DNA of 23,877 bases from CBDUEV01 sp965366365 (GCA_965366365.1 CBDUEV010000041.1:1-23877); one strand, 5' to 3'. Counted from the first letter of the stretch, positions 1 to 8,181 are shown. The notes: generated from the letters alone by a model not told the origin. A program made the numbers and translations.

Positions 1-53
1 CCATCCTCCAACCATTCAAATAGTGGTGGGAAAGATGTCGTCCCGGAGGTCGT

Positions 54-1163
54 ATGGAAACGCAATGGATGGAGATCAGCGATGAACTCGGCCCGGAGAA
101 GGTCGTACTCATCAACGAACCGTCGGTAGGTCTCCGCGCCGCTCTCGTCGTCGACAACACGGCAGCGGGACCTGCAATCGGCGGTATCAGGATGGCAACC
201 GATCTGACCGTCGGTGAGGTGGCGCGGCTGGCCAGGGCCATGACCTTCAAGAATGCCGCGGCTGGTCTCCGGCATGGAGGCGGCAAGGCAGGCATCATCG
301 GCGACCCGAGCGTGCCGGAACCCGAGAAGGAGCGGCTCGTCCGAGCCCTGGGTGTCGCCATCAAGGATATCACCGAGTACATCCCCGGTCCCGATATGGG
401 CATGACTGAGGCGTGCATGGCCTATCTTCACGACGAGACCGGACGCGTGGTCGGCCTACCGCCGGTCCTGGGTGGCATCCCGCTCGACACGTTGGGAGCA
501 ACGGCCTTTGGGCTAGCGATCGCAGCCGAAGTGGCAGAGGAATTCGAGATCGTCAAGCTCGACGGAGCGAGAGTGGTGATCCAAGGCTTTGGAGCCGTCG
601 GCACTCACACGGCCCGGTTCCTGGCCGAACGGGGCAGCATGATCGTCGCCGTGTCCGACAGTCGGGGCGGCATAGCCAACCCCAACGGACTCGATGTCGA
701 AAAACTGCTGGCCTGGAAGGCAGAAGGCAACCCGGTCAACATGTTCCCCGGAGGCACCGAGGTGTTCCACGGCGACCTGGTGGTCTACGCGTGCGATATC
801 TGGGTTCCGGCCGCTCGTCCCGATGTCTTCACCGAGCAGAACGCCGACCAGGTGCAGGCCAAATTGATTCTGCCCGGTGCCAACATCGCCGTGACCAACG
901 ATGCCGACCGGATGTTCTTCGAGCGGCAGATCGTGTCGCTGCCGGACTTCATCGCCAATGCCGGCGGGGTCATCTGTGGCGCGGTCGAATATGCTGGCGG
1001 TACCGCCACGCAAGCCTTCGAGGTGATCGAGGAGAAGATCCGATTCAATACCCGGGCGGTGCTGGAGTCGTCGAGAGACCAGAACATCTTGCCGGCGGCT
1101 GCCGCGATGGATCTCGCCAAGAGTCGGGTCCTGGAGGCAATGGCGTACCGGCGCCGGTTCTGA
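54..1163 (+). CDS. Glu/Leu/Phe/Val dehydrogenase family protein
   Basis: NAD(P)-dependent amino-acid dehydrogenase, catalysing reversible oxidative deamination of an amino acid to its 2-oxo acid plus ammonia in the cytoplasm. The 369-residue length fits the shorter leucine/phenylalanine dehydrogenase branch better than typical glutamate dehydrogenases of about 420-450 residues. Visible family motifs are TFKNAAAGLRHGGGKAGI (residues 64-81), with Lys66 and Lys78 in the positions of the substrate-binding and catalytic lysines, PGPDMGM with Asp114 as probable catalytic aspartate, and the Rossmann loop GFGAVG (178-183). GGGKAGIIGDP resembles the leucine-dehydrogenase version of the motif, but the amino-acid substrate cannot be read from sequence. 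ATG 54 is preceded by GGAGG at 45-49, a good ribosome-binding site. It appears monocistronic; a hairpin with a T-run follows. Confidence 0.93.
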   Translation: METQWMEISDELGPEKVVLINEPSVGLRAALVVDNTAAGPAIGGIRMATDLTVGEVARLARAMTFKNAAAGLRHGGGKAGIIGDPSVPEPEKERLVRALGVAIKDITEYIPGPDMGMTEACMAYLHDETGRVVGLPPVLGGIPLDTLGATAFGLAIAAEVAEEFEIVKLDGARVVIQGFGAVGTHTARFLAERGSMIVAVSDSRGGIANPNGLDVEKLLAWKAEGNPVNMFPGGTEVFHGDLVVYACDIWVPAARPDVFTEQNADQVQAKLILPGANIAVTNDADRMFFERQIVSLPDFIANAGGVICGAVEYAGGTATQAFEVIEEKIRFNTRAVLESSRDQNILPAAAAMDLAKSRVLEAMAYRRRF

Positions 1164-1239
1164 GCTCGCCCGACAACTGAGAACGCACCCCGGGGATTCG
1201 TGCGTGAGTTGACTTCCCTCTGGCCTCATCGAGATCGCT

Positions 1240-1276
1240 GTCATTGGCCGGCGCGGTTATGACAATGCCTTTTTTT
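1240..1276 (+). terminator. Probable intrinsic terminator after the dehydrogenase gene
   Basis: GTCAT (1240-1244) pairs with ATGAC (1259-1263). Inside it, GGCCG pairs with CGGTT (two G-U pairs, one bulged T, GCG loop). Six bases later comes a run of seven T (1270-1276), the longest T-run I noticed in the window. The stem is imperfect, so this is moderate evidence only. Confidence 0.45.
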
Positions 1277-1360
1277 CCAGAATTTTCACCAGACGTTAAG
1301 CGGCTTCGCTATGTTTCAGACACAGGCCCAACCATGGGTCCGGGTTGATTGGGGGCAGCT

Positions 1361-1837
1361 ATGCGCAGGTATATGGTTCTTCTCGTGGCGATTGGGCTCT
1401 TTGTGGTGGCTCCGGCTGGGGCGGCCGTTGCAGACTCCCACAAGGGCTTGGCCATCGCTCTCGTGGACGAGGTCAGCACAGGGGTCGCCGATGACGGCGC
1501 GCTCCTGGCGGAGGGGACGTTCACGATACGGGTCGGTGGCGTGCTCGTGGAGCAGGGAACGGTCGCCTCGAGGTACTACGTCGATGAGTCGATCGGTCTC
1601 GTGGTCGGCACGCGCACCTACGCCGCGGACGATGGCAGCTACGTCATGACCGGCATCAAAGCTCGGGTCAAGAGACACGATCCGGTCAGTGGTACGACGT
1701 CGTACAAGGTGCAGGAGCATGTGACCGCTAGCTCTGATCCTCTCACGGTGCTCACGATCGCCGGCAGAACGGTGGTTGTCGGGACCGCAGATGGCTTCAG
1801 CCTTGGTGGGCACGCTCGGTGGACATTCCTCAACTGA
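1361..1837 (+). CDS. Small secreted protein of unknown function
   Basis: I do not recognise a family. The 158-residue product begins with a clear Sec signal peptide: MRRYMVLL, then a hydrophobic stretch and a small-residue site around AGAAVADS, so cleavage near residues 22-26 is likely. The mature part of about 130 residues lacks cysteine, is rich in Val, Gly, Thr and Ser, and looks all-beta (for example EGTFTIRVGGVLVEQGTV and GGHARWTFLN); a small beta-barrel or lipocalin/dirigent-like fold is a guess. I chose ATG 1361 over an in-frame TTG at 1349 because a G-rich stretch (GGGGG, 1351-1355) sits a few bases before it and the signal peptide then has a normal N-region. A weak promoter is possible upstream (TTCACC 1285-1290, TATGTT 1310-1315). 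It is followed by a strong hairpin, suggesting a single-gene transcript. Confidence 0.75.
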   Translation: MRRYMVLLVAIGLFVVAPAGAAVADSHKGLAIALVDEVSTGVADDGALLAEGTFTIRVGGVLVEQGTVASRYYVDESIGLVVGTRTYAADDGSYVMTGIKARVKRHDPVSGTTSYKVQEHVTASSDPLTVLTIAGRTVVVGTADGFSLGGHARWTFLN

Positions 1838-1855
1838 CGGCACGTATAGGACCAA

Positions 1856-1883
1856 GTGGGGGCCTGCTGAGGCGGGCCCCCAC
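1856..1883 (+). terminator. GC-rich hairpin after the secreted-protein gene
   Basis: GTGGGGGCC (1856-1864) and GGCCCCCAC (1875-1883) form a perfect 9-bp stem with a 10-base loop, 19 bases after the stop codon. There is no T-run, as is common for actinobacterial terminators. Confidence 0.5.
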
Positions 1884-1984
1884 CACGCTCGGGGCCTGGG
1901 GAGAGATCCGAGCGTGCGTAGAAGGGGAGTTCTCGCGTTGAGATTCGGACGCGGGGCGGGCCCCGAGAAAATGGGAGGCAACAC

Positions 1985-3025
1985 ATGAAAGCAATTACCC
2001 GTCGATCTATTCTCATTCTGTCCGTGGTCGCCATGGTGGCTCTACCGTTGGCGGCGAGTGCCGTTGGCGGACTGGGTGGCCCGCTCTTTGGCCTGGCCAC
2101 CGCTCCGAACGGCGAGATACTCGTCGCCGATGCGGGTGCAGGAATCTCGATCATCGGCGATGGCGTCGTGCGGTCCACCATTGCGCTGCCCGGCGCAAGC
2201 GCCGTCGATCCGTCCGGCCGCGGCTCGATGTGGGCAACGACCTCCGGTTTCGATCCCGAGGCCGACAGCGGCCAAGCCCTGTGGCGGATCTCCAACGGCA
2301 ACCCGCAGCTGGTCGCCAACCTGTTCGCAGTCGAAGCGAGAGACCCCGATGGTGCCGGCGTCGACTCGAATCCCTACGACGTGCAGTCGCTGAACGGCAG
2401 GGCGGCGCTGGTGGTCGACGCGGGCGGCAACGACCTGATCCGCGCCAACATCCGCGGCAGAACCAACGTGCTGGCGGTGTTCCCCGACGAAGTGGTCTCC
2501 ACGGCGAATCTCCAAGACCTGATCGGCTGCGCAGGCGATCCCATTCCCGACTTTGCGTTCCTCTGCGGCATCCCGGCAATGCCCGCCCAGTCGGTCCCCA
2601 CCAGTGTGGCGATCGGGCCGGACGGCTACTACTACGTCGGAGAGCTGAAGGGCTTCCCGGCCCCCACAGGCATGTCGAGCATATGGCGCGTGTCGCCCCA
2701 CGCCTCGCGGGCTGAATGTGGACAGACCCCAGACTGCGTGAAGGTGTTCGATGGAGGCTTCACGTCGATCATCGATCTTGCCTTTGGACCCGACGGCAAT
2801 CTGTACGTCGCCGAGATGGACGAGCGGAGCTGGGCGGCAGTCGAGTTCGGGATCGGCGGGGAAGGTGGGACGATCAACTCTTGCGATCTGGCCACCCTCA
2901 CGTGTGACGTGGTGGCAGACGGGATCCCGATGCTGACGGCCATCACCTTCGGCAACGACGGAACTCTGTGGGCCACCCGCAACGCCCTCATCCCGGGCGC
3001 CGGTGAGGTGATCCAGGTTCCCTAG
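1985..3025 (+). CDS. Secreted ScyD/ScyE-like beta-propeller protein
   Basis: Exported 346-residue protein built of NHL/SMP-30-like propeller blades, matching the ScyD/ScyE family layout. The signal peptide spans about residues 1-27 (MKAITRRSILILSVVAMVAL, then an LAASA-type cleavage region). Blade signatures recur: LATAPNGEILVADAG, VAIGPDGYYYVGELKGFPAP, LAFGPDGNLYVAEMD and ITFGNDGTLWATRN. Six cysteines fall in three close pairs (GCAGDPI...FLCG, ECGQTPDC, SCDLATLTC), which fits disulfides in an exported protein. The start ATG 1985 has GGGAGG at 1973-1978. ScyD and ScyE are named from cyanobacterial scytonemin clusters, but homologues are widespread and no scytonemin genes are nearby, so the substrate or role here is unknown. 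Conserved catalytic residues cannot be identified. Confidence 0.8.
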   Translation: MKAITRRSILILSVVAMVALPLAASAVGGLGGPLFGLATAPNGEILVADAGAGISIIGDGVVRSTIALPGASAVDPSGRGSMWATTSGFDPEADSGQALWRISNGNPQLVANLFAVEARDPDGAGVDSNPYDVQSLNGRAALVVDAGGNDLIRANIRGRTNVLAVFPDEVVSTANLQDLIGCAGDPIPDFAFLCGIPAMPAQSVPTSVAIGPDGYYYVGELKGFPAPTGMSSIWRVSPHASRAECGQTPDCVKVFDGGFTSIIDLAFGPDGNLYVAEMDERSWAAVEFGIGGEGGTINSCDLATLTCDVVADGIPMLTAITFGNDGTLWATRNALIPGAGEVIQVP

Positions 3026-3046
3026 ACCAACGACGACCTTGCGCAT

Positions 3047-3080
3047 CCGGCCCCCGGCAACCCCGGGGGCCGGGTCGTTT
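3047..3080 (+). terminator. Strong intrinsic terminator between convergent genes
   Basis: CCGGCCCCCGG (3047-3057) and CCGGGGGCCGG (3063-3073) form a perfect 11-bp stem with a 5-base loop, followed on the plus strand by GTCGTTT. It lies between the convergent propeller and glycosylase genes and could act in both directions. Confidence 0.75.
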
Positions 3081-3106
3081 CGGGCGTCAACTCCACCCGG
3101 CGGCGG

Positions 3107-3928
3107 CTATCTCCAGAAGCGGTGCCGGACCGCCATCCGAACGTGGATGGTGGCCCGTTTCTCGTCTGCCGTATCCCCTTTGCGCCGCGCCCAGGACTCC
3201 TTGGCGCGCATCCAATCCGGCAGTCCTGGCGGCAGGTCCATCTCGGGGATCTCGCCGAGGTCGTCAGTCGTGAGCGTTTCGCCGTAGGGAGTCGAGTCGG
3301 GCTCGATCTCGGGTAGATGGATGGTCGGTCGCAGGACGTCGAGGGCTTCGTTCCAATTGGCGAGAAGCTCCGCCATGGCGACCGACTTCTTCTTGATCCG
3401 AGCTCCCGAAATCGCCTCGGGGTAGGTGGGGTGGATGACATGGGCGACCGGAATGGCGTAGTGCTGCCCGGTTAGGGTTCCCATCCATTGCTCGTGGGCG
3501 TCGGCCGCAATGCGACCCAGGGTCAGGATCGCTTCGATGCGTTTTCCGACGACGAGGGCATCGATCCAGCGGTGCCGGTATTCGGCGATGGCCGGATCGT
3601 CGTTGTGTCGTTCACCTCGTCCCTGCCCATACACGGAGTAGAGGAAGGCGTTCAGCATCACGTAGCTCGTGGCGATGCCGAGCTTGGCGAGAAAGCCCTG
3701 CACCCGCTGACCGGCTTCACCGACCAGAATGCGTCGAGCAATGGCCTCATGCGAGGCAGGATCCTGACCGATGACCAGGATTCGAGCCGTGCCGTCGAGG
3801 CGGCCACGGTGGAACACCGGCCCCCACTCCAAACGAAAGTCCTCTCCCGGGTAGACCTCTTCGCCGGGATACTCCCGACACAACGTGGCGAAGGGCTCCA
3901 TGGCATAGCCTGGGTCGAATTCGTGCAT
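3107..3928 (-). CDS. Uracil-DNA glycosylase superfamily protein
   Basis: Probable base-excision-repair glycosylase or relative. The 273-residue protein shows the superfamily's two active-site motifs: VIGQDPASHE (residues 52-61, motif A, resembling GQDPYH of family 1 but with Ala-Ser in place of Tyr-His) and HPTYPEA (166-172, motif B position). LNAFLYSVYGQ (92-102) lies between them. Beyond the roughly 195-residue core there is an extra C-terminal part of about 75 residues, acidic and proline-rich, then basic and ending RHRFWR; it could bind DNA or a partner, but I do not recognise it. I chose ATG 3928 because AGAGGAGGAA stands just upstream of it; the longer reading from 3955 would run through this site. 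Activity on uracil is not certain, because motif A differs from characterised families. The gene is divergent from the ATP-grasp operon. Confidence 0.8.
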   Translation of the reverse strand: MHEFDPGYAMEPFATLCREYPGEEVYPGEDFRLEWGPVFHRGRLDGTARILVIGQDPASHEAIARRILVGEAGQRVQGFLAKLGIATSYVMLNAFLYSVYGQGRGERHNDDPAIAEYRHRWIDALVVGKRIEAILTLGRIAADAHEQWMGTLTGQHYAIPVAHVIHPTYPEAISGARIKKKSVAMAELLANWNEALDVLRPTIHLPEIEPDSTPYGETLTTDDLGEIPEMDLPPGLPDWMRAKESWARRKGDTADEKRATIHVRMAVRHRFWR

Positions 3929-4079
3929 AGGCGTTCCTCCTCTGCCTCTCGGCACGGACCGGCTCGCCTCAACGCTACGCCGCCGGGTCGGCAGGTGTCG
4001 CGATCGATCGAACCCCGATCCGGAACTGGCGACGCGGGAACTTCAACCGAGATGAGACGAAGCGGAAACATCTTGGGCC

Positions 4080-4085
4080 TATTCT
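4080..4085 (+). promoter_or_regulatory. Candidate -10 box (TATTCT) for a leaderless operon transcript
   Basis: TATTCT ends 8 bases before ATG 4094, and no Shine-Dalgarno sequence is present (GACGCACC precedes the ATG). This is the spacing expected if transcription starts at or next to the ATG. No convincing -35 is visible. Confidence 0.35.
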
Positions 4086-4093
4086 GACGCACC

Positions 4094-5542
4094 ATGACGC
4101 TTCTCGATGCCTACGATCCGGGCTCCACGTTCAGCGAGATGTTCGACGGAAACGAAGTCCGGCGCCACTACGTCCACCTCGCCGATCGCCTGGCCGCCCT
4201 GGGACCAGAAGACATCGAGCGGCGAGTCCGCCTGACCGAATCCACCTTTCGCAACCTCGGAATCACGTTCGCCGTCTACGGCGGGGAGGAGGGCACGGAG
4301 CGGACCTGGCCCATCGATCTCCTACCTCGGATCATTCCCGCGGAGGAATGGAGAACCGTCGAACGCGGTCTCATTCAGCGAACCCGCACGCTCAACGCCT
4401 TCCTCGACGACCTCTATGCCGGCGAGGGCCAGGCGGTCCGCGACGGGATCGTCCCTCGCTGGCTGGTGGAGAGTTCCGACGGCTTCAAGCGGCCGGCCGC
4501 CGGCATCAGCGTGGCAGGGGGTGCCCGCTGCGCCGTGGCGGGTATCGATCTGGTCCGAGACGGCGCCGGGGTGTATCGGGTGCTCGAGGACAACCTCAGA
4601 GTTCCGAGCGGCATCTCGTACGTCGTCGAGAACCGGGCGGCGATGCGGAGAGCGTTCCCCCTCCTCTTCGAGCAGTACTCCATTCGTCCCGTGGACGACT
4701 ACGGATCGCTGCTCCTGGAGGCTCTTCGTTTCCAGAGCCCCTACGGCGTCAGCGACCCAACGGTGGTGGTCCTCACTCCGGGAGCCCTCAACTCGGCCTA
4801 CTTCGAGCACGCGTTCCTGGCCCGACGAATGGGCGTCGAACTCGTCGAAGGCAGGGACCTCGTGGTCAACGATCACATGGTGTACATGCGCACGACGAGA
4901 GGCCTCCAGCGGGTCCATGTCATCTACCGTCGGATCGATGACGAGTTCCTCGACCCGGTGGTGTTCGACCGTTCCTCGATGCTCGGCGTCCCCGGGATCA
5001 TGGCGGCGGTCCGGGCGGGAAACGTGGCGATCGCCAACGCCGTCGGCAACGGCGTGGCTGACGACAAGGCGGTGTACGCCTTCGTCCCCGATCTCATCCG
5101 CTACTACACGGGGGAGGAGCCCATCTTGCCCAACGTGACGACGTACACCCTCTGGGATCCAGAACAGCGCGAACACGTCCTCGGTCGGCTCGACGAACTG
5201 GTCGTCAAGCCGGTCGCAGAAGCAGGCGGATACGGAATCGTGATCGGCAGGAATGCCTCGGATGCCGAACTCGAAGACGTACGAAGCAACATCGAGTCCG
5301 ATCCGCGCAACTACATCGCTCAGGAAGTGGTCGAGCTGTCGACGCACCCAACGTTTGTGGACGGCCGGCTAGGGGCACGCCATATCGATCTTCGGCCGTT
5401 CGTGGTCACGGGCGAAACCACCAAAGTGGTCTCCGGTGGGCTCACGAGGGTGGCGCTCCGAGAAGGATCGCTCATCGTCAACAGCTCACAAGGTGGCGGG
5501 TCAAAAGACACCTGGGTGCTCGACGACGGGGACGGGTCCTGA
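4094..5542 (+). CDS. Circularly permuted type 2 ATP-grasp protein
   Basis: Predicted peptide or amide-bond-forming ligase of the circularly permuted ATP-grasp group (old DUF404/DUF407), 482 residues, a normal length. Recognisable segments are VLEDNLRVPSGISYV (163-177), VIYRRIDDEFLDPVVFD (276-292), NAVGNGVADDKAVYAF (315-330), VVKPVAEAGGYGIVIG (370-385) and RHIDLRPFVV with a downstream GGLTRVALREGSLIVNSSQG-type end. These are the nucleotide- and metal-binding elements of the family. The stop codon overlaps the next start by one base (TGATG), so it is coupled to the alpha-E and transglutaminase genes. Comparative work on amidoligases (Iyer and colleagues) groups exactly these three genes as a peptide-synthesis or modification system; the real substrate is unknown. 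Translation is probably leaderless. Confidence 0.92.
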   Translation: MTLLDAYDPGSTFSEMFDGNEVRRHYVHLADRLAALGPEDIERRVRLTESTFRNLGITFAVYGGEEGTERTWPIDLLPRIIPAEEWRTVERGLIQRTRTLNAFLDDLYAGEGQAVRDGIVPRWLVESSDGFKRPAAGISVAGGARCAVAGIDLVRDGAGVYRVLEDNLRVPSGISYVVENRAAMRRAFPLLFEQYSIRPVDDYGSLLLEALRFQSPYGVSDPTVVVLTPGALNSAYFEHAFLARRMGVELVEGRDLVVNDHMVYMRTTRGLQRVHVIYRRIDDEFLDPVVFDRSSMLGVPGIMAAVRAGNVAIANAVGNGVADDKAVYAFVPDLIRYYTGEEPILPNVTTYTLWDPEQREHVLGRLDELVVKPVAEAGGYGIVIGRNASDAELEDVRSNIESDPRNYIAQEVVELSTHPTFVDGRLGARHIDLRPFVVTGETTKVVSGGLTRVALREGSLIVNSSQGGGSKDTWVLDDGDGS

Positions 5543-6480
5543 TGCTGTCCCGCCACGCCGAAGGTTTGTTTTGGCTCGGACGATACGTAGAACGGGCGGC
5601 CGATATCACCCGCATGCTCAACGTGGCCTATCACGGGCAGCTGGAGACGTCGTCTCGATCCTCGAACCAGGTGTGGGGTGATCTGCTCCGGGTGTTGTAT
5701 CTGGAAGAACATTTCGCGGAGGCCTACGGGGACGAGGTGTCCACTCCGAACATGAACCGCTTTCTCGTCTTCGATCGAAGCAACCCCTCGTCGGTTGCCA
5801 GCTCGGTGCAGGAAGCTCGCACCAACGTGATGAACGTTCGTGATGCTGTACCCAACGAGCTGCTGGAGGCGGTCAACCGGCTCCACACGCGGCTCGGTTC
5901 CGATTCGCTCACCCGCGATCTCGATTATCCCCACCAGATGTACGAGATCATCGGGGGCGCCTGCCGGTCGATCACCGGAGCGGTTGCAGAATCCATGTCC
6001 CGTAATGACGAGTACCGGTTCCTCATGCTCGGACGGCTCCTCGAACGCGCGGAAATGACCTGTCGGATGATCGACGTCAACCGACGGTCCGAAGACCTCG
6101 CAACGTGGATGCTGGTACTTCGCTCCGTCTCAGGCTTCCATGCGTTCATCCGGGCGCACGGGCCTTTGGCGCCCACGTCGGAGGTGGTGGCGTTTCTTCT
6201 CCGGGAACCGAGCTTTCCCTTTTCGGTCCTCCACTGCCTGACCCGAGCCGGCCACCAGGCCGAACAGGTGAGCGGTACGGGCCACTGGGAAGCGCCCCGA
6301 GCCCTGGGCCGTGTGGCTTCCGAACTCCAATACGCCAACCTTCCTTCCGTCGCCTCCTCAGACCTCGGTGAGCTGTTGGAGGCACTCGAGGAGAACATCC
6401 GCACCATCAGCGAGGCTCTCCATGAGGACCTCTACCAGTTCGGTGGCGAGCTCTCGCTCTACAGCTTCGAGGCACTCTGA
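5542..6480 (+). CDS. Alpha-E domain-containing protein
   Basis: Helical alpha-E protein (312 residues), the usual companion of circularly permuted ATP-grasp ligases. It opens with the family signature MLSRHAEGLFWLGRYVERAA, followed by Arg/Glu-rich helices such as RFLMLGRLLERAEMTCRMID and a final helix ending HEDLYQFGGELSLYSFEAL. The catalytic role is not established; it is thought to work with the ligase. It starts at ATG 5542, one base inside the preceding stop, and ends in an identical TGATG overlap with the next gene, so it relies on translational coupling. No transmembrane segment or signal peptide is seen; a cytoplasmic site is inferred. Confidence 0.92.
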   Translation: MLSRHAEGLFWLGRYVERAADITRMLNVAYHGQLETSSRSSNQVWGDLLRVLYLEEHFAEAYGDEVSTPNMNRFLVFDRSNPSSVASSVQEARTNVMNVRDAVPNELLEAVNRLHTRLGSDSLTRDLDYPHQMYEIIGGACRSITGAVAESMSRNDEYRFLMLGRLLERAEMTCRMIDVNRRSEDLATWMLVLRSVSGFHAFIRAHGPLAPTSEVVAFLLREPSFPFSVLHCLTRAGHQAEQVSGTGHWEAPRALGRVASELQYANLPSVASSDLGELLEALEENIRTISEALHEDLYQFGGELSLYSFEAL

Positions 6481-7403
6481 TGCGGATGTCGATCCGATAC
6501 CTGACCACCTTCACCTACGACGCGCACGTCAGCGAATCTCACAATGCGCTGCGTGCCAAACCCACCACTGACGACCGCCAAACCCTCTTGGACTACACGG
6601 TGACCGTCGACCCGCCTGCCCGGCTCTACTCCCACATCGACTACTGGGGAACCCAGGTGGACAGCTTCGGAGTGATCGGCCGCCACACACGTCTGACCGT
6701 CGCAGCCGACTCTGTGGTCGAAACCAGTGGGTCTCGATCGCCCCAGGTCGAGGGACAATGGCCGCCCGTGATCGGCTGGAACGCACCGGAGGCCGAGTAT
6801 CTCGCCGCTTCACCACATGTGGAGTGGGGCCCCGAGGTGGCGGCATTCGGACAGGACCTGGTCCGCCAGGTGTCCTCGTCGGTCGAGGCGGCTCGAGCGG
6901 TGCAGCGTGGGGTTGGCGACCGGCTCAGCTACGTGACCGGGACCACGGAGGTCGGGGTGAGTGTCGGTGAGGTGTTCGAGCAGGGAACGGGTGTGTGCCA
7001 GGACTACGCGCATCTCGCCCTCGCCGTCTACCGATCTCTGGGAGTGCCTGCCCGCTACGTCAGCGGCTACCTGTACTCGGCGGACGCCTCTGCCGGAGAT
7101 TCGCCCGAAGACGACGAGGTCGAGGTCTCCACCCATGCCTGGGTCGAGGTGTTCATCCCCGGCCACGGTTGGTGGGGACTCGACCCCACCAACCAGCTGG
7201 AGGTCGGTGAGCAGCACGTCAAGATCGGTCACGGTCGGGACTACGAAGACGTCATGCCGCTGCGCGGGGTGTACCACGGAGACGCCGAGTCAGGTGGGCT
7301 CAGCGCCGGAGTGAGGATGAGTCGTTCGAGATTGGACCCGTTCGCCGTGCATCCGAGGCCGGCTTCCGTGCTGCTGCGAGACCAGCATCAGCAGCAACAG
7401 TGA
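6480..7403 (+). CDS. Transglutaminase-like cysteine protease family protein
   Basis: Third member of the ATP-grasp/alpha-E operon, 307 residues. The N-terminal half (about 1-95) is the bacterial transglutaminase N-terminal beta domain; the papain-like core follows. The catalytic triad is visible as Cys173 in QGTGVCQDYAHLAL, His219 in STHAWVEVF and Asp235 in WWGLDPTN. HVKIGHGRDYEDVMPLRGVY is the conserved C-terminal segment of this subfamily. It could cleave or rearrange peptide or isopeptide bonds made or used by the ligase; direction and substrate are unknown. It lacks a signal peptide, so probably acts in the cytoplasm. The C-terminus ends in a short Gln-rich tail. The start overlaps the upstream stop by one base. 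Confidence 0.93.
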   Translation: MRMSIRYLTTFTYDAHVSESHNALRAKPTTDDRQTLLDYTVTVDPPARLYSHIDYWGTQVDSFGVIGRHTRLTVAADSVVETSGSRSPQVEGQWPPVIGWNAPEAEYLAASPHVEWGPEVAAFGQDLVRQVSSSVEAARAVQRGVGDRLSYVTGTTEVGVSVGEVFEQGTGVCQDYAHLALAVYRSLGVPARYVSGYLYSADASAGDSPEDDEVEVSTHAWVEVFIPGHGWWGLDPTNQLEVGEQHVKIGHGRDYEDVMPLRGVYHGDAESGGLSAGVRMSRSRLDPFAVHPRPASVLLRDQHQQQQ

Positions 7404-7485
7404 GGGGTTCAGCAGCGGCTCGGGTCAGTTTGGGTGGACGCCTCGGAGGCAAGTCCTCGTTCGCCTGAAGAGGTGCGCTCGGCGG

Positions 7486-7689
7486 TTATGGCTGGTCGGT
7501 GCCTGGCTGGACGATCGGTTCGGTGAGGTGCAGTTCCTGCATTCCGTCGGTCTCGACTCTCACCTGGTTGGAGTCCTGGAGATCATCGACCTGAAGCTCG
7601 TGAATCCGGACCAGGCCGAACGCAATCGTGGCCCATGTCGTCGCCAGGAAGAGGATGCTCCCGACTCCGAATATGGCGATCTCGCTCAT
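7486..7689 (-). CDS. Small single-pass membrane protein, unknown
   Basis: Unrecognised 67-residue protein. Residues about 4-26 (from IAIFGVGSILF to AFGLV) form one transmembrane helix. A polar, acidic cytoplasmic or external tail follows (IHELQVDDLQDSNQVRVE). The ATG at 7689 overlaps the stop of the upstream small membrane gene in an ATGA junction, so the two are translationally coupled and probably act together. An in-frame start 54 bases upstream (7743) would lie inside the other gene and give an Arg/Pro-rich leader, so I reject it. A small subunit of a transporter is one possibility, without direct support. Confidence 0.6.
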   Translation of the reverse strand: MSEIAIFGVGSILFLATTWATIAFGLVRIHELQVDDLQDSNQVRVETDGMQELHLTEPIVQPGTDQP

Positions 7690-7904
7690 GATCGCTCGCC
7701 CGTCAGCACCAGGGTGCCGAGGGAGTGGATGGCGGGAACCCACAACCCGACGAAGAGCCCCAGCTCACGATCCACGAGGAACCAGAGAGAGACCGAGAGG
7801 AGGAACGAGACGAAGGCGGCCGCCAGAAAGACGAGCTTGGTGCGGTGAAACGACGTCAGCGATCGAATCAGTTGTGGTTTGGAGGTCGTGGTGGGAGTAG
7901 ACAA
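7686..7904 (-). CDS. Small two-helix membrane protein, unknown
   Basis: Unrecognised 72-residue protein with two hydrophobic segments: about residues 23-43 (KLVFLAAAFVSFLLSVSLWF) and 49-69 (GLFVGLWVPAIHSLGTLVL). The N-terminal 20 residues are polar and basic. The start codon is TTG at 7904, supported by AAAGGAG at 7910-7916 with a 5-base spacer; no ATG exists in a suitable place. It is coupled by ATGA to the second membrane peptide. Its position downstream of a small soluble gene on the same strand (58-base gap) suggests possible co-transcription. Confidence 0.6.
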   Translation of the reverse strand: MSTPTTTSKPQLIRSLTSFHRTKLVFLAAAFVSFLLSVSLWFLVDRELGLFVGLWVPAIHSLGTLVLTGERS

Positions 7905-7962
7905 TGGGACTCCTTTCGTCCACCCGTAGTACGGATCAAGGCGCCCCGATGGATGGTGGGGC

Positions 7963-8181
7963 TCAGGCGGCGAGCACAGATTCGAGGTGGTCGATGGCGA
8001 TGGAGTGGATGTCGCTCTCGTCGCGGAGGAGAATCCGCCAGTCGTCGTAGGCGACCTCGATGCCGAGGTACCTGCCGGTGGAAACCAGGCCCGTCTGGGT
8101 GGTCGCCTCGTAGGTTTTGCCGTAGCGGAGGTGGTTGATGTCGATTGGGGCGCCGGAGCGCGAGGTGTGAGAAGCCTTCAT
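7963..8181 (-). CDS. Small soluble protein, unknown
   Basis: Unrecognised 72-residue protein. The sequence alternates short beta-like stretches (KTYEATTQTGLVSTGRYLGI, DDWRILLRDE, HSIAIDHLESVL) and could form a small SH3- or Sm-like barrel; that is inference. There is no signal peptide, membrane segment or cysteine. ATG 8181 is supported by AAAGGAAGG just upstream (minus strand). A short hairpin GGGCC-4-GGCCC (8202-8215) lies immediately 5' of this ribosome-binding site and might affect its access. Confidence 0.6.
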   Translation of the reverse strand: MKASHTSRSGAPIDINHLRYGKTYEATTQTGLVSTGRYLGIEVAYDDWRILLRDESDIHSIAIDHLESVLAA

